This document shows positions 1 through 6,566 of a stretch of 8,775 nt of DNA, one piece after another. The stretch is from Candidatus Woesearchaeota archaeon (lineage in GTDB: Archaea; Nanoarchaeota; Nanoarchaeia; Woesearchaeales; UBA11576). Within the stretch, counting starts at the first letter, position 1, and each line of letters opens with the position of its first letter. The translations under genes were made by a program, and so were the position numbers. The stretch lies in the NCBI GenBank assembly GCA_013331125.1, contig DUGW01000175.1, forward strand, positions 1-8,775, read 5' to 3'. Under the pieces are notes generated by a model. It did not search any database. It was not told where the DNA came from and was given only the letters and a program-made list of their open reading frames with translations.

Positions 1-679
1 AGAGTGTCACGCATGCTGCGCAGCTCAGGCAGATGTCCACCCCTTTCTTCCAGTCAGGGTTGTTGTACAATGACTGGATGTCCTTCTTCTCCAGGTTGAG
101 TGTCGTGTCTACCCTCTTGTCCATCAGTGTTATGAACGCCTCTGTGTCCCAGAAGTATCTCCTGTATTTGTCTATGAACATCCTTCCTTTCTCGCTTCCT
201 ATCTCTACCAGGTAGCTCTCATCCCTGTCGTACAGCATTAGGTCATAGAAGTCACTGAGGTCCATGGATCCACAGAAGCAGTATTCATCATACGGCTCTT
301 TACAGTGGTAGCCTATCAGTATTGTCCTGTCCCTCTCTTCTGTATAGTAAGGGTCTTTTGTCTCTTTTGTGAACATCATGTCCTGTCTCTTGATTGAGTT
401 CAGGTCGCATCTCTTGAGTCCCATCACCACTCTCTGTCTCTTGTCATGCACTTCCTGGACTGCCTTTGATCTGCCTTTGTCGAATTCCACTATCGGCTGC
501 CATTTCTTGAAGAAGAATTTCTTTGCAGGGAACAGTGTATGCATGGCCATGTCTATGCTGTTTATGTCTTTCACGAGTTCGAACCTGCTTTCGTTTGTCT
601 TGACAGGTGCTACAAGCTCGTTATATCTCATTATGTCAGCCAAGAATTCGTTGAAATTGGTCTTTCTTATCTTAAGCAT
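1..679 (-). CDS. hydB: [NiFe] hydrogenase beta subunit, HydB-like (partial, C-terminus beyond left edge)
   Basis: My translation of the minus strand from an ATG at 677-679 gives 226 residues, open to the window edge. It resembles the beta subunit of archaeal sulfhydrogenase (group 3b [NiFe] hydrogenase). The N-terminal domain contains LFPAKKFFFKKWQP (about 49-62), MGLKRCDLNSI (86-96), IGYHC (122-126) and DEYCFC (131-136), followed by a DICLSCAAC motif (Cys217, Cys220, Cys223) that begins the 4Fe-4S dicluster domain. In the known family this subunit passes electrons between the hydrogenase and the flavin subunit or sulfur. GAGTGA just before the start is a weak ribosome site. In Pyrococcus hydB comes first in hydBGDA, so the other subunits should follow off the left edge. 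The alternative is the related AsrA family (anaerobic sulfite reductase); the hyp genes nearby favour hydrogenase. It is cytosolic, with no membrane segment in the visible part. Confidence 0.82.
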   Translation of the reverse strand, partial: MLKIRKTNFNEFLADIMRYNELVAPVKTNESRFELVKDINSIDMAMHTLFPAKKFFFKKWQPIVEFDKGRSKAVQEVHDKRQRVVMGLKRCDLNSIKRQDMMFTKETKDPYYTEERDRTILIGYHCKEPYDEYCFCGSMDLSDFYDLMLYDRDESYLVEIGSEKGRMFIDKYRRYFWDTEAFITLMDKRVDTTLNLEKKDIQSLYNNPDWKKGVDICLSCAACVTL

Positions 680-732
680 CTAAGTCACTCTTTTTTGAAT
701 GAGGGCTCAATAACAGTCAACAAACGCCAAAA

Positions 733-753
733 AGGTATATGTCCTATATACCT
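733..753. promoter_or_regulatory. Palindrome overlapping a TATA-like element upstream of the hydB-like gene
   Basis: A perfect inverted repeat has arms AGGTATAT (733-740) and ATATACCT (746-753) with a 5-base spacer. On the minus strand, TATATA (750-745) falls inside it. A transcript starting about 25 bases downstream would have a leader of roughly 40 bases before the ATG at 679. A regulator bound here would cover the TATA element, so repressor-type control of the hydrogenase operon is a reasonable inference. The arms could alternatively be a chance AT-rich palindrome, or the promoter could be the second TATA-like box, TTTAAATA, at 819-826. Confidence 0.45.
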
Positions 754-818
754 ATTGCTTGATTTTGACCTGATTTCTGCCTGTTTTCAAGCACCCTCAA
801 TAACGCTTGATGCTTTCC

Positions 819-826
819 TTTAAATA
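819..826 (-). promoter_or_regulatory. Second TATA-like box in the 680-878 intergenic region
   Basis: TTTAAATA on the plus strand reads TATTTAAA on the minus strand, with A/T-rich bases on the minus-strand upstream side. It could serve the hydB-like gene with a leader of about 115 bases. The same gap holds two copies of CTCAATAAC, 90 bases apart (706-714 and 796-804), and an imperfectly symmetrical TCAAGC/GCTTGA pair (787-792 and 805-810). Whether these are functional cannot be told from sequence alone. Confidence 0.25.
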
Positions 827-840
827 ATTTTTGGGTGTGG

Positions 841-863
841 CATCTGCCAGCACATCTGCCAGC
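841..863. repeat. 11-bp tandem direct repeat
   Basis: CATCTGCCAGC occurs at 841-851 and again at 853-863, separated by one base. It lies just downstream of the glutaredoxin stop codon and outside any gene. It may be a slippage product; no function is evident. Confidence 0.5.
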
Positions 864-878
864 CTTTAGACAGCAGAA

Positions 879-1121
879 TCACTCTTCAGGGGCCTCTTTC
901 AGGGCCTCTTCCAGGGCTTTCAGGTCAAACCCTACTATTATCTTCTCGCCTATCATTATGACAGGGACTCCCATCTGTCCTGACTTCTCTATCATCTCAT
1001 CCCTTGCTGCCTCATCTTCTGCCACATTGATGTCTTGGAACTTGACCCCTTTCTGTGTGAGCCATTCCTTTGCCAGCTTGCAGTATGGGCAAGTGGGTGT
1101 TGAATAAACTTTCACAGTCAT
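879..1121 (-). CDS. Glutaredoxin-like / NrdH-type redoxin (CPYC)
   Basis: This 80-residue protein has a single thioredoxin fold of normal length for NrdH/YruB-type glutaredoxins. The active site is STPTCPYCK with Cys11 and Cys14, close to the N-terminus after the first beta strand. The cis-proline motif GVPV (51-54) and a GF before the last helix (IIVGFD, 61-66) complete the family pattern. It should act as a cytosolic dithiol-disulfide carrier; the partner (ribonucleotide reductase, peroxiredoxin or an Fe-S enzyme) is not shown. The start is supported by a GAGGT Shine-Dalgarno (complement of 1130-1134) about 8 bases upstream of the ATG. It lies 33 bases downstream of hypA on the same strand, so the two are probably cotranscribed. 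No signal peptide is present. Confidence 0.88.
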   Translation of the reverse strand: MTVKVYSTPTCPYCKLAKEWLTQKGVKFQDINVAEDEAARDEMIEKSGQMGVPVIMIGEKIIVGFDLKALEEALKEAPEE

Positions 1122-1154
1122 TTTCTTTTACCTCTTGTTTTTATCTTTAAAGCG

Positions 1155-1481
1155 TCAGTCCTCGACCTCTACAGATTTCAGTGTTATGTCTGATCCCTCG
1201 ATTATCTCTGGCACTGAGTTGCATTTCGGACAGAAGAAGACTGCATGGCCATGGCCATGCTCTTTTATGTCCGGCTCTCCCTCATAGCCGCATGCGCACC
1301 TGACCTTTGCCTTTACGCGTACGACCTTCACCTCCCAGTGAGGCACCATCCTCAGAAGTACTTCCTTCATCTCGTGCGCGGGTACATGGGCAAGGTCTCC
1401 TACCTCGACCACTATCCCCTTGACATTCCCCTGGGCATTGGCAGCATCTATTATCTGCTTGGCGAAGATGGTTTCGTGCAT
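1155..1481 (-). CDS. hypA: Hydrogenase nickel insertion protein HypA
   Basis: The protein has 108 residues. It starts MHE, so the amino terminus and His2, the nickel ligand of the HypA family, are in place. The C-terminal half carries the zinc site, with Cys62 and Cys64 and then Cys84 and Cys87 in CPKCN. The first pair is CxC (RCACGYEG) rather than the usual CxxC. The loop between the pairs holds a HGHGH stretch (His75, 77, 79) just before Cys84. HypA binds nickel and delivers it, with HypB, to the large subunit of [NiFe] hydrogenase. A GGGGT ribosome site lies 7 bases before the ATG. The 70-base gap from ppsA holds a T6 run on the minus strand (1511-1506) that could end ppsA transcripts, and A/T-rich bases that could form a promoter. 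It is about the usual size, or slightly short, for the family. Confidence 0.88.
   Translation of the reverse strand: MHETIFAKQIIDAANAQGNVKGIVVEVGDLAHVPAHEMKEVLLRMVPHWEVKVVRVKAKVRCACGYEGEPDIKEHGHGHAVFFCPKCNSVPEIIEGSDITLKSVEVED
1243..1260. repeat. 18-bp perfect DNA palindrome within hypA
   Basis: GCATGGCCATGGCCATGC is its own reverse complement. It encodes the His-Gly-His-Gly-His stretch of HypA on the minus strand. The symmetry probably results from alternating CAT and GGC codons rather than from selection for a DNA site. Confidence 0.6.
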
Positions 1482-1551
1482 CTATATTACCCCGAAAATT
1501 AACCTAAAAAAGTATTTTGGTATGGTTATGCCGAAGAACATGCTGGTTTAT

Positions 1552-3978
1552 CTATTTTATCCCCAGTTCCTTCTCTTTCTCTGCTATCTTCAGCGTGGTC
1601 TTGACCACTGTGTCTGGATTCAGTGACATCGAGTGTATGCCTGCCTCTACCAGGAACTGTGCGAAGTCTGGGTAATCCGACGGAGCTTGGCCACAAATGC
1701 CTATGTATTTGCCTTTCCTGTTCGCTACCTCTATCACATTCCTTATCAGCTTCTTCACTGCCTCGTTCCTTTCGTCGTAGATCGAAGCCACCAACTCTGA
1801 ATCCCTGTCCAGCCCGAGTGTCAGCTGTGTCAGGTCATTTGATCCTATCGAGAATCCGTCAAATATGTCAAGGAACTCATCTGCGAGTATCACGTTTGAT
1901 GGTATCTCGCACATGCATATCACTTTGAGCCCGTTCTCCCCTTTCCTGAGCCCGTTCTTCTCCATCTCTGCGAGCACCTTCTTTCCTTCATCTACCGTCC
2001 TGCAGAACGGCACCATGACCTGGAGGTTTGTGAGTCCCATCTCGTTGCGTACCTTGAGTATTGCCCTGCATTCGAGTCCGAATGCCTCGTGGTATGCCTC
2101 TGAATAATACCTGCTTGCGCCTCTCCACCCTATCATCGGGTTGTCTTCTTTCGGCTCGAACTGGTCTCCTCCTACAAGGTTGGCGTATTCGTTGCTCTTG
2201 AAGTCTGAGAATCTGAGTATTACATCTTTCGGGTGGAATGCGGCCGCTATCCTTGCGATCCCCATCGCCAACCTGTCGACGAAATACTGTCCTTTATCAT
2301 CATACCCGTAGGTCAGCTCCTCTATCTGTTTCCTGACCCCGTTCTTCTTGAGTTGATCGAACTTTAACAGTGCCAGCGGGTGTACCTTGATGAATGAGTT
2401 GATTATGAACTCCTCTCTGGCCAGGCCTACGCCTTTGTTGGGCAGGAAGCTGAAATCGAACGCCCCTTCTGGGTTTCCGACATTCATCATTATCTTTGTC
2501 TTTGTCTCCGGGATGTTGGTGAGGTCTGTCCTCCTTATCTCGAATTCGATCTTTCCGTCATAGACATATCCTGTATCTCCCTGTGAGCAGTCGACTGTTA
2601 TCTGGTTGCCTGACTTGACTCTTGTCGTGCCTGTCTTTGTCCCTACGACGCATGGTATGCCCAGCTCTCTTGAGATTATCGCTGCGTGGCATGTCCTTCC
2701 GCCCCTGTTGGTCACTATCGCCGATGCTATCTTCATTATCGGCTCCCAGTCCGGGTCTGTCATGTCTGTCACTAATACCTGTCCTTTCTCGAAGTTGTGT
2801 ATGTCCTTCACGTTCTTGATGACATTGGCCTCTCCTGCGCCTATCTTCTCTCCTACGCTGTGGCCCTCGACGAGCACCTCGCCTTTTCCTTTGAGTACGA
2901 ACTCTTCTATCCTTGACCTGTCTATCTGGCTCTGCACTGTCTCTGGTCTTGCCTGTACTATGAACAGCTCTCCGGTCTCTCCGTCTTTTGCCCATTCCAT
3001 GTCCATGGGCTTGTAGTGTCCTGCCTGTTCTGTGTAGTGGTCTTCGATTATCACTGACCATCTTGCCAGCGTGAGTATCTCTTCGTCATTGATCACGAAC
3101 TGCATCCTCTCTTCCTTGCCTGTCTCTATGTTCTTCGTGGCTTTTGTCCCGTCCTCGCAGTAGATCATCTTTATTGCCTTCTCACCTAGCTGTTTGTAGA
3201 TTATCGGCTTGTAGCCTTCTTTCAGCGTCGGTTTGAACACGTAGAACTCGTCTGGGTTGACTGCTCCCTGGACTACGTTCTCTCCCAGTCCCCATGATCC
3301 TGTTATGAATACCACATTCTCGAATCCCGTCTCTGTGTCGATCGAGAACATCACTCCGCTGCTCGCCAGATCCGAGCGGACCATCTTCTGCACGCCTATG
3401 GACAACGCGACCTTGAAGTGGTCGAACCCTTTGTCTACCCTGTAGCTTATCGCCCTGTTTGTGAACAGTGATGCGAAGCATTTCCTGCATGCGTCTATGA
3501 GCATCTCTGGTCCTCTTATGTTGAGGAATGTCTCCTGCTGTCCTGCGAAGCTTGCTGTGGGCAGGTCTTCTGCTGTCGCACTCGACCTTACAGCCACGTC
3601 TGTGTTCTCTCCGTACTGCTTGCATAGGTTATCATAAGCAGTCACTATCGGCTGTTTTAGGTCTTCTGGAAAATCTACTGATAGGAATAGCTGCCTTACC
3701 TTGAGTCCTCTCTCCTGGAGGTTCTTCATGTCATGGGTGTTCAGGCCTGCAAGTGCATCCTTTATCTTCTGTTTTATGCCTGATTTATCTACAAGATAGT
3801 CATATGCCTTTGATCTGACTGCGAAACCGTTGGGAACCTTGACTCCTTTGGCACCGAGCGTCCGGTACATCTCTCCCAGAGATGCGTTCTTCCCTCCGAC
3901 CAATGGCACATCCTCTATGCCTAACTGGTCAAACCATAGAATGAATTCTTGCGATTTGTCGAATGCGATACTACCCAC
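1552..3978 (-). CDS. ppsA: Phosphoenolpyruvate synthase
   Basis: The 808 residues match the full length of PEP synthase (pyruvate, water dikinase), which makes PEP, AMP and phosphate from pyruvate and ATP for gluconeogenesis. The N-terminal ATP-binding domain starts with DVPLVGGKNASLGEM (about 23-37) and ends near IVQARPETVQSQ. The swivelling phosphohistidine domain has GGRTCHAAIISRELGIPCVVG with catalytic His431. The C-terminal PEP/pyruvate barrel has MIGWRGASRYYSEAY, VMVPFCRT, GSNDLTQLTLGLDRDS and ICGQAPSDYPDF, with the conserved Cys762. All key residues are present. The start is GTG (3976-3978), two codons after an in-frame TAA, so no start further upstream is possible; AGGGG touches the start codon, too close for normal Shine-Dalgarno use. 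The first internal ATG would remove the GGKNAS loop, so GTG is preferred. It is divergent from hypC and cytosolic. Confidence 0.96.
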   Translation of the reverse strand: MGSIAFDKSQEFILWFDQLGIEDVPLVGGKNASLGEMYRTLGAKGVKVPNGFAVRSKAYDYLVDKSGIKQKIKDALAGLNTHDMKNLQERGLKVRQLFLSVDFPEDLKQPIVTAYDNLCKQYGENTDVAVRSSATAEDLPTASFAGQQETFLNIRGPEMLIDACRKCFASLFTNRAISYRVDKGFDHFKVALSIGVQKMVRSDLASSGVMFSIDTETGFENVVFITGSWGLGENVVQGAVNPDEFYVFKPTLKEGYKPIIYKQLGEKAIKMIYCEDGTKATKNIETGKEERMQFVINDEEILTLARWSVIIEDHYTEQAGHYKPMDMEWAKDGETGELFIVQARPETVQSQIDRSRIEEFVLKGKGEVLVEGHSVGEKIGAGEANVIKNVKDIHNFEKGQVLVTDMTDPDWEPIMKIASAIVTNRGGRTCHAAIISRELGIPCVVGTKTGTTRVKSGNQITVDCSQGDTGYVYDGKIEFEIRRTDLTNIPETKTKIMMNVGNPEGAFDFSFLPNKGVGLAREEFIINSFIKVHPLALLKFDQLKKNGVRKQIEELTYGYDDKGQYFVDRLAMGIARIAAAFHPKDVILRFSDFKSNEYANLVGGDQFEPKEDNPMIGWRGASRYYSEAYHEAFGLECRAILKVRNEMGLTNLQVMVPFCRTVDEGKKVLAEMEKNGLRKGENGLKVICMCEIPSNVILADEFLDIFDGFSIGSNDLTQLTLGLDRDSELVASIYDERNEAVKKLIRNVIEVANRKGKYIGICGQAPSDYPDFAQFLVEAGIHSMSLNPDTVVKTTLKIAEKEKELGIK

Positions 3979-4126
3979 CCCTTTTTAAAACAACTTTTGT
4001 TTACTAAGGGATACACCCCTTTCTGGACTTTATAAATCTTCCTCTATATGTGCAGCTCCATAATGACAATTGCTATATAAATAATCAGCAGATTGAAAAA
4101 CTCCTGCTCGACACCTGATCACGAAA
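3979..4126. promoter_or_regulatory. Divergent promoter region between ppsA and hypC
   Basis: The 148 bases are AT-rich and hold two TATA-like boxes. TATATAAAT (4074-4082) lies 45-53 bases before the hypC ATG and would give a leader of about 20 bases. TTTATAAAG read on the minus strand (complement of about 4028-4036) lies about 50 bases before the ppsA GTG. CACCCCTTT is directly repeated at 3976-3984 and 4014-4022, the first copy overlapping the ppsA start. AAGGG (4006-4010) and CCCTT (4017-4021) form a small inverted repeat. hypC has no clear Shine-Dalgarno. The boxes are read by eye. Confidence 0.5.
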
Positions 4127-4381
4127 ATGTGCTTAGCATTACCCGGCAGGATTATTGCCATCGATGGTGAGACAGCCCTTGTGGACTATGATGGCATAAA
4201 GAAAGAGGCCAACATCTCTCTCATAGAGTGTGAAGTTGGTGATTTTGTCCTTGTCCATGTAGGTTTTGCCATCCAGAAGGTCGATGAGGATTCTGCCAGG
4301 CAGACTTATTCTCTTCTTGATGAGGCTGACCGCAGGCTATCGGCAGATGGCCCGAAAGATGGGGGTGGTCAGGATGACTGA
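4127..4381 (+). CDS. hypC: Hydrogenase maturation chaperone HypC
   Basis: This 84-residue protein begins MCLALPGRI, the HypC/HybG signature whose Cys2 binds the Fe(CN)2CO unit and the hydrogenase large-subunit precursor. The beta-barrel core continues through ALVDYDGIKKEANISL and GDFVLVHVGFAIQKVD (38-53), with the conserved His44. The C-terminal tail is acidic and glycine-rich (DGPKDGGGQDD), beyond the usual helix. HypC works with HypD as the scaffold on which the iron ligands are assembled. It is the first gene of hypC-hypD-(element)-hypE, transcribed away from ppsA. Its stop codon overlaps the hypD start by 8 bases, suggesting translational coupling. No good ribosome site precedes it, so translation from a short leader is possible. 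Confidence 0.93.
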   Translation: MCLALPGRIIAIDGETALVDYDGIKKEANISLIECEVGDFVLVHVGFAIQKVDEDSARQTYSLLDEADRRLSADGPKDGGGQDD

Positions 4382-5372
4382 TTACATAAGTATGATCAGG
4401 AAGCTTGCAGCTGACCTTCCTTACACGAAGATCATGGAGGTCTGCGGCGGTCACACCCACACGATCATGAAGTATGGTCTTCATGACATCCTTCCTGAGA
4501 ATGTCAAGCTGGTGGCTGGTCCTGGCTGTCCTGTCTGCGTGACTTCCCAGCATGACATCGACTGCGTGATTGAGCTTGCTAAGAACGGCATCCCTATAAC
4601 TACTTATGGTGACATGCTCCACGTCCCTGGGACCAAGATGTCTCTTGATGATGCCCGTAGCAGGGGCGCCAATATCCGCATGGTCCTTTCTGCTACTGAG
4701 GCTCTTGATTATCCTGACCATGTCTTTTTCGGCATCGGTTTTGAGACGACGACTCCTATGACTGCCTTCCTGCTCAAGAAAGGCCTGACTGTCTACTCGA
4801 CGCATAAGGTGATGCCCCCGCCTATGAGGATACTTGCAGAGTCTGACTCTGAGATCAGGGGCTTCATCGATCCTGGTCATGTCTCTGCGATCACTGGCAC
4901 TGCATTATGGGAATCTCTCGATGTCCCTCAGGTTGTCTGCGGGTTCAAGCCAGAGCAGATGATACGCGCCATCTGCAAACTCCTGACTCTGATAAAAGAA
5001 AAGGACCCGAGCGTCATCAATGATTATCCTGAGGTCGTCAGGCCCGAGGGCAATACCAAAGCTCTCCAGCTCATTGAAGATACTATGAAGCCTGTCGACG
5101 CTGATTGGCGTGGCTTTGGCAGCATCCCTGATTCCGGCCTTGATCCGCTTGATGACGATCTCAATGCTAAGCTTGTCTATCAGGACCTCTTGTCAGGCAT
5201 CGAATCGCGTGAGAATCCTGGCTGCAGGTGCAGTGAGGTCATCCGTGGCCTGATAGAACCTGATAATTGTCCTCTGTTCGGCAAGGCCTGCACTCCCGAT
5301 TCTCCTCAGGGTGCCTGCATGGTATCTCAGAACGAGGCTGCGTGTGCGATATACTATAGGTACCGAAGATAA
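4374..5372 (+). CDS. hypD: Hydrogenase maturation protein HypD
   Basis: Translation from the ATG at 4374 gives 332 residues, a little shorter than the E. coli form as I recall it. An upstream extension in frame (from 4266) lies inside hypC and is unlikely to be used; ATG 4359 is possible, but GGGGGTGGT (about 4361-4369) is well placed as a ribosome site for 4374. Motifs run in family order: IMEVCGGHTH (Cys24), AGPGCPVC (Cys52, Cys55), TYGDMLHVPG, FFGIGFETT, DPGHVSAITG and a C-terminal cysteine cluster (Cys284, 286, 299, 306, 315, 324) that should include the 4Fe-4S ligands. It ends in ACAIYYRYRR, like the E. coli protein. HypD is the scaffold and reductant for Fe(CN)2CO assembly with HypC, receiving cyanide from HypE. 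The CGGH motif looks more like bacterial HypD than the CGTH of Thermococcus. Confidence 0.94.
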   Translation: MTDYISMIRKLAADLPYTKIMEVCGGHTHTIMKYGLHDILPENVKLVAGPGCPVCVTSQHDIDCVIELAKNGIPITTYGDMLHVPGTKMSLDDARSRGANIRMVLSATEALDYPDHVFFGIGFETTTPMTAFLLKKGLTVYSTHKVMPPPMRILAESDSEIRGFIDPGHVSAITGTALWESLDVPQVVCGFKPEQMIRAICKLLTLIKEKDPSVINDYPEVVRPEGNTKALQLIEDTMKPVDADWRGFGSIPDSGLDPLDDDLNAKLVYQDLLSGIESRENPGCRCSEVIRGLIEPDNCPLFGKACTPDSPQGACMVSQNEAACAIYYRYRR

Positions 5373-5387
5373 ACAATATACTGATCA

Positions 5388-5566
5388 TGCACGACCAAAG
5401 TCGTGCCCGTCGTCGCCCATCGTGAGGCCCTTTCACACAAGCCTTCGAGCTCGTGTCGGGGGTTGCCCCCTACGGGGAGGCCGAGCTTTAAGAGCGACAA
5501 AGCGAGAGGCCGAACCTGGCGACGGACGGAGTCTTGCGAAGCAAGACAGAGTAGGGCACGACTTGG
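5388..5566. other. GC-rich structured intergenic element (candidate ncRNA, leader or palindromic repeat)
   Basis: The 212-base gap between hypD and hypE is mostly this element, about 64 % G+C by hand count over 5401-5560. AAGTCGTGCCC (5398-5408) and GGGCACGACTT (5554-5564) form 11 perfect pairs at the ends. Inside them, GTCGCC (5412-5417) pairs GGCGAC (5518-5523), extended past one bulge. Local hairpins are GCACGAC/GTCGTGC (5389-5395/5400-5406), AGCTCG/CGAGCT (5448-5453/5482-5487), GGGGG/CCCCC (5458-5462/5466-5470) and the one at 5531-5547. AGGCC occurs three times. It is open in several frames, but the translations look like nothing I know and it is probably not coding. It could be a structured RNA, an hypE leader, or a small repeat element with inverted ends; no target duplication is obvious. 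Confidence 0.5.
5531..5547 (+). other. Stable GCGAAGC-type hairpin before hypE
   Basis: GTCTTGC (5531-5537), loop GAA, GCAAGAC (5541-5547): seven base pairs closed by the C(GAA)G triloop known to be unusually stable. It is part of the larger element, and it ends 37 bases before the hypE start. No T-run follows, so it does not look like an intrinsic terminator. Confidence 0.5.
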
Positions 5567-5584
5567 CAACAGCAAGGTAAGAAA

Positions 5585-6559
5585 ATGACAATCAGACTCA
5601 ACCAAGGCAATGGCGGTAAGGAGATGAACTCTCTCATCGATAGGTTGAAACAGCATCTCCCTGCATCCAACTGGACCCACACTGACAACGACGCTGCCAT
5701 ACTCAAGACTGACATAGGCTTCTTCGGCCTCACCACTGACTCTTTTGTCGTCGATCCTATCTTCTTCCCTGGTGGTGACATCGGTAAGGTCGCTGTCTGC
5801 GGCACCATCAATGATCTTGCCATGATGGGCGTCCCTGCCTCTGCACTCACTCTTGGTCTTGTAATAGAAGAAGGGTTTCCTGAAGAAGACCTTGAAAAGA
5901 TAATGATTTCCATCGGTTTCATCTCCAAGAAGACTGGCATCCCAGTAGTCACCGGCGACACCAAGGTGATGGAGAAGGGCAAGGTTGACAAGCTCATCAT
6001 AAACACAAGTGCTGTCGGTGTGACAGACAAGGTCCTTGACACGCCTCTGCAAAAAGGCGATAAGATAATACTTTCAGGTTCACTCGGCGACCACGCAATA
6101 GCTGTCCTCTCTCAACGTTTTGAGTTCAAGACTTCTGTGGTTACCTGCTGCAAGCCTCTCATCGATGAGATCGCTGCTGTCAAACCGCTCATAAAACAGG
6201 CCAAGGACCCTACCCGTGGCGGTCTTGCCTCTGCCTTGAATGATATCGCCGGCAGGAACCGTTGTTCGATGCTTCTCGATGAAGAGAAGATGCCTGTGAA
6301 GAAGGAGGTCCGCTCTGCTGTGGAGCTTCTCGGAATCGACCTTTATTCTCTTGCCTGTGAAGGCAGGTTTGTATGCTTTGCGTCTCCAGAGAACGCGCAT
6401 GAGACACTCGAGAAGCTGAAGGTTTTCAACCCTGACACTGCGATCATCGGCGAGGTGACAGATACAGAAGAAGAGCATCCCGAGGTTGTCCTCCAGACCA
6501 GGTTCGGGAAGCGTCTCATGCCTATGCCTAGCGGAAATATCGTCCCGAGGATATGCTGA
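5585..6559 (+). CDS. hypE: Hydrogenase maturation protein HypE
   Basis: The 324 residues form a PurM-like two-domain ATPase. FFGLTTDSFVVDPIFFPGGDIGKVAVCGTINDLAMMG is the ATP-binding core, followed by PVVTGDTKV, SGSLGDHAIAVLS, KDPTRGGLASALNDIA and the invariant C-terminal PRIC with Cys324, the residue carbamoylated by HypF and dehydrated to thiocyanate for transfer to HypD. The usual N-terminal HGxGG reads QGNGG here, and the usual ANEGK reads ACEGR. AAGGT about 8 bases before the ATG is a plausible ribosome site. It is separated from hypD by 212 bases, unusual for this operon. The stop lies 7 bases from the end of the converging SET gene. The intact terminal PRIC argues that the protein is functional despite the changed residues. 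Confidence 0.95.
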   Translation: MTIRLNQGNGGKEMNSLIDRLKQHLPASNWTHTDNDAAILKTDIGFFGLTTDSFVVDPIFFPGGDIGKVAVCGTINDLAMMGVPASALTLGLVIEEGFPEEDLEKIMISIGFISKKTGIPVVTGDTKVMEKGKVDKLIINTSAVGVTDKVLDTPLQKGDKIILSGSLGDHAIAVLSQRFEFKTSVVTCCKPLIDEIAAVKPLIKQAKDPTRGGLASALNDIAGRNRCSMLLDEEKMPVKKEVRSAVELLGIDLYSLACEGRFVCFASPENAHETLEKLKVFNPDTAIIGEVTDTEEEHPEVVLQTRFGKRLMPMPSGNIVPRIC

Positions 6560-6566
6560 ACTGAGT

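Noticed and set aside
700..725. SurR-type binding site upstream of the hydB-like gene
   Set aside because: The GTT and AAC groups in this region do not have the GTTnnnAAC spacing known for SurR.
2558..3061. Arg-rich open frame on the minus strand inside ppsA
   Set aside because: It is a shadow frame of the strongly conserved PEP synthase gene, with low-complexity Arg/Asp composition.
4266..4373. N-terminal extension of HypD starting within hypC
   Set aside because: The extra 36 residues are an out-of-frame reading of hypC with no match to the HypD N-terminus, and a good ribosome site precedes the ATG at 4374.
5398..5564. RNase P RNA, SRP RNA or tRNA as the identity of the structured element
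   Set aside because: I find no GAGGAAAGTC-type conserved region, no SRP GGAA/AGCA domain IV motif, and no T-loop GGTTCRA with a matching acceptor stem.
5311..5588. Overlapping open frames across the hypD-hypE gap (two on the plus strand, larger ones on the minus strand)
   Set aside because: Several frames are open at once because the region is GC-rich and poor in stops. The translations are Arg/Ser/Pro-rich without recognisable motifs, and the inverted repeats explain the sequence better.
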